Positions 6,104-7,463 of a stretch of 7,463 nucleotides of DNA are shown here, one piece after another. The translations under genes and the position numbers were made by a program. The notes under the pieces are model-generated. The model was not told the DNA's origin. It worked only from the letters and a program-made list of their open reading frames with translations, and did not search any database. Numbering within the stretch: the first letter of the stretch is position 1; each line of letters begins with the position of its first letter. The DNA comes from an uncultured Neisseriaceae bacterium (GTDB taxonomy: Bacteria; Pseudomonadota; Gammaproteobacteria; Burkholderiales; UBA11063). Location: assembly GCA_937952895.1 (NCBI GenBank), contig CALFYC010000013.1, positions 1 to 7,463 on the forward strand, given 5' to 3'.

Positions 6104-7463
6104 TTAGTTGGCATCTTTCAGGATATGTACTGTATTTGGAAATTGTGTTGAATCAGAGGTTACAGTACTATCAATACCAATGGTATCATCATAACCATAG
6201 CCATAACTATTGAAATATAAATGTACTTGATGGTCATATTGGTTAATTACGCTTTCACCATATTGACTGTAATTTGGCAGACATCTGTAATTTGGCTTAA
6301 AGTATTGTGATGAATAAGGAGCTAATACTTCATGGCCATAAATAAATGTTGAACTTCCACCACTTTCTGGACAAAATGGTAAAAACCCAGCTGCCTGTGC
6401 TCCAGCTACATATTTTAATAAAGATTGATAAGTTCCATTTTCACCATAAACTGATTGATTGCCAAAAGCACTATAGAATCCGTAGTAATTAAAATCAGAT
6501 TCTTGCAAAGTAAAACTATTTGGACCAGAATCAAATGTTTGACCTCCTGCTATATATGTTCCAGTCGGACAATTACTTCCATTTGGGTATGGATTAAAAT
6601 GCATTAATGAATCACTTTCTTCTACATGTCCACGTAAAATACAACCTGATCCGCTTAGTTGGTTTGCAATTTCATCACCATTAATTTGCAAGTAATTACC
6701 ACTAGTTGCGTAATAAGTCCACAAATCTGCAGTATAAGTGTTAAAAATTGCAGATTCGAATCCTGCTGGAATGACATCTGGTTGAGTAAATACACTTGAT
6801 GGTGATAAAATTGCAATTAGGTCTGAATTCTCATTTCTTAAAGTATAAGCTGCTAAATTATAAACTCCTGGGAATTGATTCAGAGCACTTTCCATATTGG
6901 CTAAAATTGTAGCACCAGATACATTATAAAAAGCAGGCTTAATACCCATTGAGATATTATAATTAGTGTTTTCATTTACCGAATTAATTGAAACGGGGAC
7001 ACTAGTAAAATCAACATATGTCATATCGGTATAGACTGCAGTTAGACTTGGCACATTATATTCAAAGTAAAAAGATGAAACATTTTGAGATAATGGATCA
7101 GGCATAGCACCAGTTGCGGCAGTTAATGGACTTTCATATGATGCATAGAATCGACCACCTGCATTAGCCCCATGATTGAGCATAACTGGAGTATAAATAG
7201 TCATCCCAGAGGAAGGTATTTCAATGGTGTATGGCGCAATTGAAGATACTGATTCTGTGCCAATTTGTCCGATATATACACCATTAGTTAAAGTATAAGT
7301 AATCGGTACTGCATATGGATAACTTTCTACACCACCTACTAAACCCACAAAAAAGATCTTATTATTATCGCCATCTGGAGTTGCAATGTGTAATCCAGCA
7401 TAATTGTCAATATATTGAATACCATAGATATCTATAGAATAATTATATGATTCACGTCCATCA
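6104..7463 (-). CDS. Probable exported GH64-like (thaumatin-like) beta-1,3-glucanase, 5'-truncated by window edge
   Basis: The frame runs from the right edge (first full codon 7462-7460) to TAA at 6106-6104, giving 452 visible residues. The GTG at 7348 is not the start, because 38 more codons are open before it and read as ordinary protein. No ATG start or signal peptide is within the window. The stretch FEYNVPSLTAV..YTDMTYVDFTSVPVSI (visible residues 133-158), followed by a helical region with FPGVYNL and LIAILSPSSV and then ADLWTYY, resembles the core of GH64 beta-1,3-glucanases, which release laminaripentaose from beta-1,3-glucan. E134 and D151 are candidates for the family's catalytic Glu/Asp pair; I assign them from spacing only. 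Four cysteines (C274, C298, C364, C394) and high Tyr, Asn, Ser and Gly content with little Lys suit an exported, disulfide-bonded protein. The tyrosine-rich tail after about 310 I do not recognise. Such an enzyme would act on fungal, algal or oomycete glucans. The gene converges on sodB. The coding call is firm, the family call moderate; a thaumatin-like protein without activity is the alternative. Confidence 0.65.
   Translation of the reverse strand, partial: DGRESYNYSIDIYGIQYIDNYAGLHIATPDGDNNKIFFVGLVGGVESYPYAVPITYTLTNGVYIGQIGTESVSSIAPYTIEIPSSGMTIYTPVMLNHGANAGGRFYASYESPLTAATGAMPDPLSQNVSSFYFEYNVPSLTAVYTDMTYVDFTSVPVSINSVNENTNYNISMGIKPAFYNVSGATILANMESALNQFPGVYNLAAYTLRNENSDLIAILSPSSVFTQPDVIPAGFESAIFNTYTADLWTYYATSGNYLQINGDEIANQLSGSGCILRGHVEESDSLMHFNPYPNGSNCPTGTYIAGGQTFDSGPNSFTLQESDFNYYGFYSAFGNQSVYGENGTYQSLLKYVAGAQAAGFLPFCPESGGSSTFIYGHEVLAPYSSQYFKPNYRCLPNYSQYGESVINQYDHQVHLYFNSYGYGYDDTIGIDSTVTSDSTQFPNTVHILKDAN

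Overview
The window is AT-rich bacterial DNA, about one third GC by eye (not computed). It is most likely from a low-GC gammaproteobacterium. RecG and the iron superoxide dismutase read almost collinearly with the Escherichia coli proteins, and the base composition suggests a Francisella/Legionella-like host-associated or aquatic lineage. That placement is inference; nothing here fixes the genus.

Layout: (1) Bases 1-1799 (+) hold the 3'-terminal part of recG, an ATP-dependent DNA helicase. Its frame is open back to the left edge, so the ATG at 186 is internal. (2) Bases 1800-1987 are a 188-bp intergenic region with a strong extended -10 promoter, a second -10-like hexamer and a small inverted repeat. 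(3) Bases 1988-5341 (+) hold one 1117-codon gene that joins four modules normally found on separate proteins: a 2-oxoacid dehydrogenase E1 alpha, an E1 beta, a lipoyl domain and a FabH-like 3-oxoacyl-ACP synthase III. All the expected catalytic residues are present. (4) Bases 5446-6024 (+) hold sodB, a complete Fe-type superoxide dismutase. (5) Bases 6061-6093 form a strong hairpin terminator that sits between two convergent genes. (6) Bases 6104-7463 (-) hold the C-terminal part of a probably exported, tyrosine/asparagine/serine-rich protein. It resembles GH64 (thaumatin-like) beta-1,3-glucanases, and its 5' end lies beyond the right edge.

The most interesting object is the four-module fusion. 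In ordinary branched-chain fatty acid synthesis, E1 decarboxylates a 2-oxo acid, E2 moves the acyl group from lipoamide to CoA, and FabH primes chain growth with that acyl-CoA. Here E1, a lipoyl arm and the ketosynthase share one chain, with no E2 acyltransferase or peripheral-subunit-binding domain between them. This suggests a machine that primes a fatty-acid or polyketide-like chain directly from a 2-oxo acid. Direct lipoyl-to-ketosynthase transfer is a hypothesis. The other genes look like ordinary neighbours with no evident functional link to it. There is no gene-free stretch longer than 300 bases, and I saw no RNA gene, CRISPR array, insertion sequence or attachment site.
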